Shown one piece after another: positions 13,578-21,205 of a stretch of 21,205 bases of DNA. This stretch comes from Eshraghiella sp051880035 (lineage in GTDB: Bacteria > Bacillota > Clostridia > Lachnospirales > Lachnospiraceae). The stretch is taken from the NCBI GenBank assembly GCA_051880035.1, contig JBJENE010000005.1:1-21205 (forward strand). Direction: 5' to 3'. The translations under genes and the position numbers were made by a program. Positions within the stretch are counted from its first letter, which is position 1, and each line of letters begins with the position of its first letter. The notes under the pieces were generated by a model. That model saw nothing but the letters and a program-made list of their open reading frames with translations. It searched no databases and was not told the origin of the DNA.

Positions 13578-15772
13578 AATTCCCACTCCTTTGCTACAAG
13601 CCATAGTTGTCCTAAAGCTATTCCTCCGTCATTAGGCGGAACCTGGCTGTTAATATATACATGATATCCTTCATTTTCAAGTAATTCCATACTTCTATCC
13701 AATAGAATTCTGTTCATAAAAACTCCGCCTGACAATACCACATTCCGGCTCTTACAGCCCCTTGCCGCCTCCAGAATCATCCCGGCTACAGCCTCATGGA
13801 ATCCGGCAGCAATACAGGATGTTTCGATTCCATTATTTATGGCATCCTTAATCTGAACGAAAAGGCTGTCAACCATGAACTCATTACCGTCAAGAGGTAA
13901 GGATAATGGATACGGATTATTATTCATATATTCTTTAGCCTTGTTTTCCAGGGCAGTTGCACTGTCCCCTTCAAATCTGTTACACATGCTGACGCCTAAC
14001 ATTGCACTTACCGCATCAAAAAGTCTGCCCATGCTGGAGGTTTTTACCGTATTAATATGCTGTTCTACAGCCTTTCTGACTATGTTAAATTCTTCTTCCG
14101 AAGATGTCAACCCTGAATGCACCAGATATGACCAAAGCAGCAGTTTTCCGTTTACGGCGGCCTCATCGCCACCTGCCACCTCTACATTCTGTAAATGAAA
14201 TTTCCTGTAAACTTTTCTGTCAGTAACCTCAAAGACTTCTCCGCCCCAGACATTTCCATCCGTTCCGTATCCTGTTCCGTCCAGTGCTATCCCTGTGAAA
14301 TTGTCATCCAGTCCCCATTCGGCAGCCACGGATGCAATGTGTGCAAGATGATGCTGTACGGTTACAGGTTCGCCAAGCTTTGACGCTTCTTTGGAAGAAA
14401 AATATAACGGATGCATATCTGCAACAATTTTCTGCGGGACAAAATCATACAATTCCCACATATGTTCTCTGTTTTCCCGGTATGCTTTCATCACAAGCGG
14501 ATTTATCAGGTCTCCGAAATGCTGGCTGAAAATAACTTTTTCCCCGCATGCAACGGCAAAAGATGCTTTCAGATCCCCTCCTGCCGCAAACATATTTTCA
14601 AATCCGGCATCCTTTATTGTGACAGGTAAAGGAACATAACCTCGCCCACGGCGTACCATCTGAATCCGGCCTTTAACAACCCTTACAATGGAATCATCCA
14701 GAGGAACCCTGATCTCCCTGTTATGATTGAGAACGCAAAAGCTCTTTTCCTTTGCCAGATTTTCCATAGTATCGTCTTTGATAATTATAGGTTCTCCGGA
14801 AATATTTCCGCTTGTCATAACAAGGACCTTAAAGTATTTCATAAGCATCATCTGTATCGGATCGGCAGGGAGCATTGCTCCGATGCTGTTACTTTCTTTG
14901 CATGCGGATGGTGCAGGATCTTTTATTTTATCCACAAGCACAATAGGCCTTGCAGGGCCGGCAAGAAGTTCCTCCTCTTTCGGGGAAATTCTGCAATATT
15001 CTTTTGCAGTATCCACACAGGCAAACATAAGTGCAAACGGTTTGGCTTCACGAAGTTTGATTTCACGAAGTTTACGGACTGCCGACTCATTTTCCGCATC
15101 GCATACGAAATGGTATCCGCCGATATTTTTAACAGCCACCACTTCTCCGGCTTTTAAATCATTTACACACCTTTCAATTGCCGAATCTGATGTTTTATTA
15201 TAAAAAAGCTTTGGTCCGCAATCGTGACATGCAACAGTCTGGGCATAACATCGTCTGTCATCAGTGGTCTCATACTCCTTCCTGCAGTCCTTACAAAGAG
15301 CAAATTCACTCATAACCGTATTCTGCCTGTCATAAGGAATTTTATCAATTATACTGTAGCGGGGGCCGCAGTCGGTACAGCTTATAAACGGATGCCCAAA
15401 GCGCCTGTTTTGTACATCAAAAAGCTCTTTCCCGCAGTTTGCGCAGATTCCTATATCCGCAGGGATACAAGGAAGCTCTTTTTCGCTTCGTTCATTGCTT
15501 TCAATTATACTGAAGTTACCGGCGTACTCTTCCGGCAGCTCTTTAATTTCTTCAATTTCAAGTCTGTCAACTCTTGCACCCTCCGGTAAAAATGCCAAAA
15601 GGCGCCGGGCAAATTCGTCCGGCGCACTATTTTCTCCGTGAATGCAAATCTCAACAATACCACCTGTATTTTGGACATATCCTGTAAGCCCCAGGCTTAT
15701 TGCAAGCCGCAATACATACGGTCTGAAGCCCACACCCTGGACAAGCCCATATACGGTAATCCGTTTAGTCAT
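13568..15772 (-). CDS. hypF: Carbamoyltransferase HypF
   Basis: Activates carbamoyl phosphate and transfers the carbamoyl group to HypE, the source of the cyanide ligands. The 734 residues show the full domain order: acylphosphatase (VYGLVQGVGFRPYVLRLA, residues 8-25), two zinc-finger blocks (CANCGKEL..CTDCGPRYS near 109-142 and CKDCRKEY..CHDCGP near 159-191), a YrdC/Sua5-like domain (about 205-385) and a Kae1-like C-terminal domain with HHLAHIASVAAE. It follows echF by 14 nt and overlaps hypC by 10 nt, tying maturation to the structural genes. Confidence 0.96.
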   Translation of the reverse strand: MTKRITVYGLVQGVGFRPYVLRLAISLGLTGYVQNTGGIVEICIHGENSAPDEFARRLLAFLPEGARVDRLEIEEIKELPEEYAGNFSIIESNERSEKELPCIPADIGICANCGKELFDVQNRRFGHPFISCTDCGPRYSIIDKIPYDRQNTVMSEFALCKDCRKEYETTDDRRCYAQTVACHDCGPKLFYNKTSDSAIERCVNDLKAGEVVAVKNIGGYHFVCDAENESAVRKLREIKLREAKPFALMFACVDTAKEYCRISPKEEELLAGPARPIVLVDKIKDPAPSACKESNSIGAMLPADPIQMMLMKYFKVLVMTSGNISGEPIIIKDDTMENLAKEKSFCVLNHNREIRVPLDDSIVRVVKGRIQMVRRGRGYVPLPVTIKDAGFENMFAAGGDLKASFAVACGEKVIFSQHFGDLINPLVMKAYRENREHMWELYDFVPQKIVADMHPLYFSSKEASKLGEPVTVQHHLAHIASVAAEWGLDDNFTGIALDGTGYGTDGNVWGGEVFEVTDRKVYRKFHLQNVEVAGGDEAAVNGKLLLWSYLVHSGLTSSEEEFNIVRKAVEQHINTVKTSSMGRLFDAVSAMLGVSMCNRFEGDSATALENKAKEYMNNNPYPLSLPLDGNEFMVDSLFVQIKDAINNGIETSCIAAGFHEAVAGMILEAARGCKSRNVVLSGGVFMNRILLDRSMELLENEGYHVYINSQVPPNDGGIALGQLWLVAKEWELCV

Positions 15773-15786
15773 ATTTTCACACTCTT

Positions 15787-16329
15787 TTATTTCATTTCAA
15801 TACATTTCTTAGGGCACTTTGATGCACATAATCCGCAGCCCACACATGTTTCCTTATTAAGCTCCCACTTTTTCTCTGCTCTGTCAACAGTCAGAGCGCC
15901 TACAGGACAGTTTTTGGCGCAGAGGGTACAAAATACACATACCGAAGTATCTGCCTGAGGCTTTCCTCCGGCCGCTTTCTTTGTCTCCTCTTCCGGCTTG
16001 GTAAACACATCCGTAACCTTCTTTTCTGCAGGCTCGGTATATTTCTGTTCCATATGAAGGCATTTTTTGGCACAGCTGTCTACGCAATGAGAACACTGGA
16101 CACAGGACATTCTTTCGATTGTCCAGGTCTTCTTCTCCCTGTCAACCGTAATGGCATTAGCAGGACATCTTTTGGCACAGAGACCGCAAAGAACACAGTC
16201 TTCAATATCAATTACAACCCTTCCTCTGTATCGTTCAGGATACTCTTTTGCTTCAAAAGGATATTTTTCTGTGGCCGGCTTTGAAAAAAGATTTTTAAAT
16301 GCTATCTTGGAAAAATTCATAAATGCCAT
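15787..16329 (-). CDS. echF: Ech-type hydrogenase polyferredoxin subunit (EchF-like, four 4Fe-4S motifs)
   Basis: The electron-entry subunit that passes electrons from soluble ferredoxin to the small subunit. The N-terminal RNLFSKPAT-like segment (KNLFSKPATEKYPF) is typical of EchF. Two bis-4Fe-4S modules follow: CVLCGLCAKRCP and CVQCSHCVDSCAKKC, then after a charged Lys/Glu-rich linker CVFCTLCAKNCP and CVGCGLCASKCPKKC. Usual EchF proteins have only the first pair, so this one looks like a fusion with a second ferredoxin. The longest frame begins at 16362 inside echE; the ATG at 16329 follows an AGGTAGG ribosome site at 7 nt and gives 180 residues. A further ATG at 16320 is also possible. Confidence 0.92.
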   Translation of the reverse strand: MAFMNFSKIAFKNLFSKPATEKYPFEAKEYPERYRGRVVIDIEDCVLCGLCAKRCPANAITVDREKKTWTIERMSCVQCSHCVDSCAKKCLHMEQKYTEPAEKKVTDVFTKPEEETKKAAGGKPQADTSVCVFCTLCAKNCPVGALTVDRAEKKWELNKETCVGCGLCASKCPKKCIEMK

Positions 16330-16337
16330 ATCCACAC

Positions 16338-17417
16338 CTACCTTTCCGTACAGCTTACACATGGGTCTATTGTCAGAATCAGAATCGGAACATCTGCATA
16401 CTGGCAGCCCTGAAGTGTCTTAATAAGCGGTTCAAGGTTTGTAAATGTCGGAGTTCTCACTCTGCACCTGTCAAGGAACATGGAGCCGTTAGCTTTAACA
16501 TAATATATTGCCTCGCCTCTAGGCTGCTCAACACGGTTAAATGCTTCTCCGTTCGGAGTTCCCTTAACCTGAATTGCAATGTCTCCCTGCGGTATTTTAT
16601 CAACCGCCTGTCTTATTATATCAAAAGACTGGAATATCTCTTTAATTCTTACTTCACATCTTCCGTAGCAATCGCAATCATTACTTGTAATAATGTCAAA
16701 GTCAATATTTCCGTATGCTTCATAACCGAGTTTTCTTGTATCTACGGCAATTCCGCTGGCTCTCATCATCGGACCTACGGCTCCTAAGTCAATAGCCTCC
16801 TGCTTTGTAAGAATACCTACGCCCTTCAGTCTGGAACCTACGGTATAATCATTTAAGAACACATTTACAAGCGATTTCATGTCTTTTTCCATGCTGTCGA
16901 AAGTCTCTACAAAGGATTTTAACATACTGCTGTCCATATCCTTAAGAACACCACCGATTTTATTTACGGAAAAAATAACACGACCACCCGTAGATGCCTC
17001 AAACATATCAAGAATTTTTTCCCTCATACGCCAGCTCTGCATGAAAAGACTTTCAAAACCGAAAGCATCGGCCAACAGTCCCAGCCATAACATGTGGCTG
17101 TGAAGTCTTGACATCTCACACCATATTGTTCTCAGGTATTTTGCCCTGTCAGGAATCTCCACATCAAAAATGCGTTCCAGAGCTTCACAGTAGCTCATAC
17201 CGTGCATAAAACTGCATATTCCACAGATTCTTTCTATTACATATTGATAATCATTAAAATCCTTTTTCTCTATCAGCTTCTCCAATCCTCTGTGAACAAA
17301 TCCGATTGAAGGAATCGCCTCCACTACCCTTTCATCTTCCAATACCAGGTCAAGATGAATCGGTTCAGGTAATACGGGATGCTGCGGTCCAAAAGGGACA
17401 ACACTTCTTTTTGCCAT
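16338..17417 (-). CDS. echE: Ech-type [NiFe]-hydrogenase large subunit (EchE)
   Basis: The catalytic subunit of a group 4 membrane hydrogenase, homologous to NuoD of complex I. Both metal-binding cysteine pairs are intact: RICGICS (C65, C68) and DPCVSCTER (C353, C356), which separates it from complex I proteins that lost them. The protein ends three residues after the last cysteine, so there is no C-terminal extension for a maturation protease to remove, as known for Ech-type enzymes. FGPQHPVLPEPIHLDL near residues 9-24 is the usual N-terminal marker. AAGGAG lies 4 nt before the ATG, right after a small hairpin (17432-17448). Confidence 0.96.
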   Translation of the reverse strand: MAKRSVVPFGPQHPVLPEPIHLDLVLEDERVVEAIPSIGFVHRGLEKLIEKKDFNDYQYVIERICGICSFMHGMSYCEALERIFDVEIPDRAKYLRTIWCEMSRLHSHMLWLGLLADAFGFESLFMQSWRMREKILDMFEASTGGRVIFSVNKIGGVLKDMDSSMLKSFVETFDSMEKDMKSLVNVFLNDYTVGSRLKGVGILTKQEAIDLGAVGPMMRASGIAVDTRKLGYEAYGNIDFDIITSNDCDCYGRCEVRIKEIFQSFDIIRQAVDKIPQGDIAIQVKGTPNGEAFNRVEQPRGEAIYYVKANGSMFLDRCRVRTPTFTNLEPLIKTLQGCQYADVPILILTIDPCVSCTER

Positions 17418-17431
17418 TTCTGCTCCTTACC

Positions 17432-17448
17432 GTCCGGAATTACCGGAC
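17432..17448 (-). other. Hairpin between echD and echE
   Basis: GTCCGG pairs with CCGGAC around a 5-nt loop in the 40-nt gap, immediately upstream of the echE ribosome site. It has no U tract, so it is not a terminator; it could protect or cut the transcript, or tune echE translation. Confidence 0.45.
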
Positions 17449-17457
17449 CTTAAAACT

Positions 17458-17796
17458 TTATTTAAAAGGTGTTTCCTGATTAAGTCTGAATAACTTGTTA
17501 TGGTAATCCAGGTTAATATACTTGATTCTGACCCCGAATAATTCTGTCATCTCATTCTCATAAAGCATTGCTGTAGGATATACATCACTTATGCTGACAA
17601 TTTCAGTATCTTCGTCAATTACAATCTTATAATTGGTCATATGATAATCTTTAATAAATGAATATAAAAGTTCATATCCGTTTTCAATTCTGACTGCACA
17701 TATCTGTCCCAGTCTTTCGCCGTTGCGCTTGTGCTCAAGAGTCTTTAACGCCAAATCACCCGGCTCAATATTAATCATGTCATATTGTTCTCTCAT
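17458..17796 (-). CDS. echD: Ech-type hydrogenase NuoC-like subunit (EchD)
   Basis: A 112-residue homologue of the 30-kDa subunit of complex I, a cytoplasmic-arm protein without cofactors that joins the small and large subunits. The diagnostic stretch is MLYENEMTELFGVRI near residues 78-92, equivalent to the E-R-E-x-x-D-x-F-G-I motif of NuoC, followed by the short L-D-Y-H-x-K-L-F-R-L segment. The C-terminal extension of NuoC is missing, as usual for EchD. GGAGG lies 7 nt before the ATG, 13 nt after echC. Confidence 0.9.
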   Translation of the reverse strand: MREQYDMINIEPGDLALKTLEHKRNGERLGQICAVRIENGYELLYSFIKDYHMTNYKIVIDEDTEIVSISDVYPTAMLYENEMTELFGVRIKYINLDYHNKLFRLNQETPFK

Positions 17797-17809
17797 TCCG
17801 GCGCCTCCG

Positions 17810-18241
17810 TCATTTTTTCTTCATTTCTTCGTGTTTCTGCTGCAATATTCCCAAAGCCTTTACAACACCGTCAATTATTGATTCCGGTCTTGCAGCACAT
17901 CCCGGAACATACACATCAACCGGTATTACCGTATCAACTCCGCCTAATATATTATAGCACTCTCTGAATACGCCTCCGCTGCACGCACATATTCCTACAG
18001 CCACAACCACCTTAGGGTTAGGCATCTGCTCATAAATCTGCTCAACAACAGCTTTATTCTGGGAATTAACTCCGCCGGTTATCAGAAGAATATCTGCCTG
18101 CTTCGGATCACCTGTATTGATTATACCGAATCTTTCCACATCATACACCGGTGTAAGACATGCTAACACCTCTATATCGCAGCCGTTACAGCTTGAACCG
18201 TCATAATGGATAAGCCACGGAGATTTTGAAATTTTAGCCAT
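17810..18241 (-). CDS. echC: Ech-type [NiFe]-hydrogenase small subunit (EchC)
   Basis: A 143-residue NuoB-like subunit carrying the proximal 4Fe-4S cluster next to the NiFe site. Cysteines match the family: SSCNGCDIEVLAC (C18, C21), GICACSGGVF and VPGCAARPE. The last motif has Ala-Ala where Pro-Pro is common, a minor change. It has no twin-arginine signal, consistent with a cytoplasm-facing enzyme. GGAGG is well placed, and the gene lies 12 nt after echB. Confidence 0.95.
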   Translation of the reverse strand: MAKISKSPWLIHYDGSSCNGCDIEVLACLTPVYDVERFGIINTGDPKQADILLITGGVNSQNKAVVEQIYEQMPNPKVVVAVGICACSGGVFRECYNILGGVDTVIPVDVYVPGCAARPESIIDGVVKALGILQQKHEEMKKK

Positions 18242-18253
18242 TTTTCCTTCCTC

Positions 18254-19129
18254 CTACAAAAAATACTGCAATACCAAAAGATTGGTTCCTGCCGCAAAAA
18301 TAGTAACAGACCATGCAAATTTAATCATAAAATCCCATTTCACTCTTGCATTTATGTTATCAATTAATATTTCTATAAAAAATACCAAAAACAGTCCTAA
18401 TGCAGTAAGAGGAATGCTCCACACCGAATTGAATGTAAAGAACAATGCTACAACACCAAAAAGAAATACATTTTCATACCAGTGTGAAAGTTCAATCAGA
18501 CCATACATTTTACCTGACATATCAGTACTTATACCCATTACAAGTTCCTGATGTGCGTGGTGTGATGTACTCAGGTCAAAAGGTGACTTTCTGAATTTAA
18601 TTGTCAGAATTGCCACAAATCCGATAAACACTCCCGGCAGCTTAACAATTGCAGGCAGGTCCATTCCGATAATTTCCCTAACCTCAAATGTTCCCTGGGC
18701 CATATACAGACCAACCGCCACCAAAAGAACCATAGGTTCATATGAAAGCATCTGTAAAAGTTCTCTGTTAGCTCCCATCATTGAAACCGGTGAGTTGGTG
18801 CTTGATGCCGCAAACACATAAAACATTGCCGCAGTAGTAAGTGAAAGGAACACCAAAAGTATATCAAATCCGCCAAAGAACAATGCTCCCGTTACAATCA
18901 TGAAAACAAGGAAACAGCATACATGTACAAACTGTGTTTTGTTAACAATTATCGTCTCTTTTGAAAAAAGCTTCCTTATATCATATAACGGCTGCCATAT
19001 TGAAGGCCCTTTTCTGCCCTGCATTCTTGCCGTTATTTTTCTGTCTAATCCGGCCAGAAAGCATCCTATAACCGGTGCAAAAATAATGTATGCCGCAATA
19101 CCGATAAATGCGCTTAATAATTTACCCAT
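18254..19129 (-). CDS. echB: Ech-type hydrogenase NuoH-like membrane subunit (EchB)
   Basis: A 291-residue polytopic protein that couples the hydrogenase module to the ion pump. The family marker ITARMQGRKGPSIWQPLYDIRKLF (two parts, near residues 32-55) and the loop NRELLQMLSYEPMVLL are clear, with about eight hydrophobic helices. Its ATG overlaps the echA stop by one base (TAATG), and AGGAGG lies 9 nt upstream inside echA, so the two membrane subunits are translationally coupled. Confidence 0.94.
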   Translation of the reverse strand: MGKLLSAFIGIAAYIIFAPVIGCFLAGLDRKITARMQGRKGPSIWQPLYDIRKLFSKETIIVNKTQFVHVCCFLVFMIVTGALFFGGFDILLVFLSLTTAAMFYVFAASSTNSPVSMMGANRELLQMLSYEPMVLLVAVGLYMAQGTFEVREIIGMDLPAIVKLPGVFIGFVAILTIKFRKSPFDLSTSHHAHQELVMGISTDMSGKMYGLIELSHWYENVFLFGVVALFFTFNSVWSIPLTALGLFLVFFIEILIDNINARVKWDFMIKFAWSVTIFAAGTNLLVLQYFL

Positions 19130-21036
19130 TACAATGCACCTCCTATCGTAATTACCATTCCTACAATCAGACCCACGGTAGCAATAATGGTTGCAGGACG
19201 CAAAAATTTATTTTCACCAAACATGTCAAGAAGGTACCAGTTTGCCAGATACATCTCTTTCTTATCACCAAAAGAATCCACAAACTTTCTTCCCGAATCA
19301 GTACTGATTCCGGACATATATGCATGCCCTTCCTTCACATCCGCTTTCCTTGAAACCAGCCATGAAATAAAAGGAACAATAAAAATTGCAACAATCATGA
19401 TACACATAATTACCATGTCCGTACTGCTAAGAACCTGAGGAACTTCATATCCGTAAATAGAATTTAACATCGGCTGCATAAAAACATTGGAAATCAGAGG
19501 ATACATTATAACAAGAATAACCATTATAGATGCGTGTCCCACAAGTGATAACCACTGTCCCCTTGAGGTAGTATTTTTATGTCTGCCCGAATATTCCGGC
19601 CATGCAAGCACTTTTAAAAGCCATTTCGTCCAATAAAACATCGTTGTTGCACTTCCGAATGCCAGCAAAAATACAAGAATAATATTTCCTGCATCTACAA
19701 AAGCCTTAAGTGCAGCCCACTTCGAAATAAGCATACCAAAAGGTGCCAAAAACATTCCGGAAATTCCGATTGTAATTACGATTGCATACAAAGGATATCT
19801 TTTAATCAATCCGTGCATATCCTCTATATCCCTGCTTCCGGTTGCATTCTCAACCGCACCGACTGACTGGAACAGCAAAGACTTGGAAACCGCATGGAAA
19901 ATCATAAGAAAAATTCCTGCCCAAACCGTCTCATCATATCCCACTCCGGCACACGCCGTAATAAGTCCAAGATTTGACACTGTGGAATACGCAAGTACTT
20001 TTTTGCCATCACTATGTATAATTGCGCGGATACTTGCTACAAAGAAAGTAAATCCGCCGATTAACGCCACTGTAATTCCCGCCATATTTCCCTTCATTGA
20101 CGGAGCAAGTCTTATTAAAAGATAAACACCTGCCTTAACCATTGTAGCGCTGTGTAAAAGCGCAGATGTAGGCGTAGGAGCCACCATCGCACCCATAAGC
20201 CATCTTGAGAAAGGAAGCTGTGCTGACTTTGTAAGTGCAGCAAAAGCCAAAAGCATAACAGGTATTATCACAAGTCCGCTCTGGCATTCTGTTATCTGTG
20301 AAAGATTAATTATATCAAGTTTAAGAACACAATATGCAATGGCAATAGCAAATCCAACACCACCTAAAAGGTTCATCCACAATGCCCTGAAAGAATTATG
20401 AATTGCCTCACGGGTTCTCGTATATCCGATTAACAGGAATGATGATACACTTGTAATCTCCCAGAAAAAATAAATCCAGATAAGATTGCTTGAAAATACA
20501 AGCCCGAACATAGCTCCAAGAAATACAAAAAGCATTCCGAAGAAAAATCTTCTTCTGTCCTTAAATTCAGTGTGATGCTCATGATAGTCCGTCATATATC
20601 CCACAGCATAAATGCAGATTAACGAACCGACAATTCCAATCATAATAACCATAACTATAGTAAGTCTGTCGCAGAAAATATGATTCAGCTGAAACTCCTC
20701 AGTATATCCTGAAAGTTCCAACCATGCCATCAACCCGGTCTGTGCTACAGACAGTACTGCCGCATAATATTTTTTATACTTAAAGGAAAGCCAAACAATT
20801 AATCCCATCAAAAGGATTTCTCCCACAAGCATTCCTCTGTCAATCCATTCTGTGTGAGGCAGATAAGATAACGATTCTCCTCTGATAAGAAATTTTACTG
20901 CAAAAGCAACTGCAGCAGCCATAATAACCGGTGCCCCAATGTACACAATACCTTTTCTTACTTTATTGTTCTTTACGCAAGCCAAGATGCCTGCTACAAC
21001 AAAAGGAAAAAGAATCAGAAAAGTAATAAGTTCCAT
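19129..21036 (-). CDS. echA: Ech-type hydrogenase NuoL/Mrp-like ion-pumping subunit (EchA)
   Basis: A 635-residue membrane protein of the NuoL/MrpA antiporter family, the probable proton- or sodium-translocating subunit. The core markers are present: FFWEITSVSSFLLIGY, then SAQLPFSRWLMGAMVAPTP with TSALLHSATMVKAGVYL, and IFHAVSKSLLF. It has about fifteen hydrophobic helices and a hydrophilic loop near residues 570-600. An in-frame ATG at 21048 is possible but has no spaced ribosome site; GGAG lies 6 nt before the ATG at 21036, which I chose. It is the first gene of the hydrogenase operon. Whether H+ or Na+ is moved cannot be told from sequence by eye. Confidence 0.94.
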   Translation of the reverse strand: MELITFLILFPFVVAGILACVKNNKVRKGIVYIGAPVIMAAAVAFAVKFLIRGESLSYLPHTEWIDRGMLVGEILLMGLIVWLSFKYKKYYAAVLSVAQTGLMAWLELSGYTEEFQLNHIFCDRLTIVMVIMIGIVGSLICIYAVGYMTDYHEHHTEFKDRRRFFFGMLFVFLGAMFGLVFSSNLIWIYFFWEITSVSSFLLIGYTRTREAIHNSFRALWMNLLGGVGFAIAIAYCVLKLDIINLSQITECQSGLVIIPVMLLAFAALTKSAQLPFSRWLMGAMVAPTPTSALLHSATMVKAGVYLLIRLAPSMKGNMAGITVALIGGFTFFVASIRAIIHSDGKKVLAYSTVSNLGLITACAGVGYDETVWAGIFLMIFHAVSKSLLFQSVGAVENATGSRDIEDMHGLIKRYPLYAIVITIGISGMFLAPFGMLISKWAALKAFVDAGNIILVFLLAFGSATTMFYWTKWLLKVLAWPEYSGRHKNTTSRGQWLSLVGHASIMVILVIMYPLISNVFMQPMLNSIYGYEVPQVLSSTDMVIMCIMIVAIFIVPFISWLVSRKADVKEGHAYMSGISTDSGRKFVDSFGDKKEMYLANWYLLDMFGENKFLRPATIIATVGLIVGMVITIGGAL

Positions 21037-21060
21037 AGTTTTCTCCATCCTACCATATTT

Positions 21061-21085
21061 TTAGCGGTCACAATTTATCCGCTAA
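21061..21085 (-). other. Leader hairpin of the hydrogenase operon
   Basis: In the 5' untranslated region, TTAGCGG pairs with CCGCTAA around an 11-nt loop, followed by AAAATATGG and the echA ribosome site. It may stabilise the mRNA or be a weak control element; without an oligo-U tail it is not an obvious terminator. Confidence 0.45.
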
Positions 21086-21095
21086 CCAACTATTA

Positions 21096-21124
21096 ACTAT
21101 AATCTTAAATTCGACAAATGTCAA
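21096..21124 (-). promoter_or_regulatory. Promoter of the ech-hyp operon
   Basis: The minus strand shows consensus -35 TTGACA (21119-21124), a 17-bp spacer and -10 TATAGT (21096-21101), giving a leader of about 53 nt. It lies between an upstream terminator and echA, so the operon starts in this window. Confidence 0.85.
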
Positions 21125-21153
21125 CCAATCTTAGTCAAAACAAAATTCTTTGA

Positions 21154-21201
21154 AAATTTCAAAAGTTAATTCCACCGTCCGCTTATGCGGTGGAATTAAC
21201 T
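21154..21201 (-). terminator. Terminator of an upstream gene outside the window
   Basis: A 14-bp perfect stem (21164-21177 with 21188-21201) with a 10-nt loop; on the minus strand it is followed by TTTGAAATTTTC. It ends the transcript of a minus-strand gene to the right of the window and isolates the hydrogenase operon. Confidence 0.78.
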
Positions 21202-21205
21202 CCCG

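Noticed and set aside
13578..13604. Longer HypC start nine residues upstream
   Set aside because: It would bury the essential second-position cysteine; a good ribosome site precedes the internal ATG at 13577.
14723..15203. Overlapping plus-strand frames of more than 140 codons opposite hypF
   Set aside because: Shadows of the hypF coding strand with no recognisable protein features.
16338..21036. Respiratory complex I (nuo) fragment instead of hydrogenase
   Set aside because: The large subunit keeps both CxxC pairs for the NiFe site and the adjacent genes are hydrogenase maturation factors.

Overview
The window looks like a draft-assembly contig piece from an anaerobic, low-GC Clostridia bacterium, most likely a gut or rumen Lachnospiraceae. 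This is an inference from the gene mix: an Ech-type membrane hydrogenase with its maturation genes, a secreted family 53 galactanase carrying a ricin-type lectin, a membrane-anchored papain-like protease, AT-rich spacers, strong AGGAGG ribosome sites and tRNAs without encoded CCA. Every protein gene I could support lies on the minus strand. A run of 100 Ns (7199-7298) marks an unresolved repeat.

Layout from left to right. 1-231: tRNA-Gly(TCC) and tRNA-Pro(TGG) with one shared promoter. 285-4626: YfcE-type phosphoesterase, RdgB house-cleaning nucleotidase, exported papain-like protease and a THUMP RNA methyltransferase in a tight or overlapping series, preceded by a small rhodanese. 4749-4880: a plus-strand promoter and terminator enclosing about 95 nt with no ORF, which I read as a small RNA. 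4952-6970: the galactanase with a terminator, a consensus promoter and two identical operator pairs 178 bp apart flanking that promoter. 7028-8016: a tandem array of a 176-bp structured repeat, broken by the assembly gap and ending in a 23-bp perfect inverted repeat with nested hairpins. 8007-9041: a flippase-like membrane protein. 9120-9280: tRNA-Arg(ACG) with its own promoter and terminator. 9301-10758: nicotinate phosphoribosyltransferase. 10838-11269: a small helical, possibly ferritin-like protein. 11339-21124: the hydrogenase operon.

The hydrogenase operon reads, in order of transcription, echA, echB, echC, echD, echE, echF, hypF, hypC, hypD, hypE. It starts at a clear promoter (TTGACA, 17 bp, TATAGT) just after the terminator of an upstream gene outside the window. 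EchE keeps both CxxC pairs that bind the NiFe centre, so this is a hydrogenase rather than a respiratory complex I. EchF carries four 4Fe-4S motifs, twice the usual number. HypF and HypE make the cyanide ligands, and HypC and HypD assemble the Fe(CN)2CO unit. HypA, HypB and a large-subunit protease are not in the window. The likely role is ferredoxin-linked hydrogen production or uptake coupled to ion pumping.

The least explained parts are the structured repeat array with its terminal inverted repeat, the candidate C-rich small RNA at 4784-4880, and the phased double operator around the galactanase promoter.
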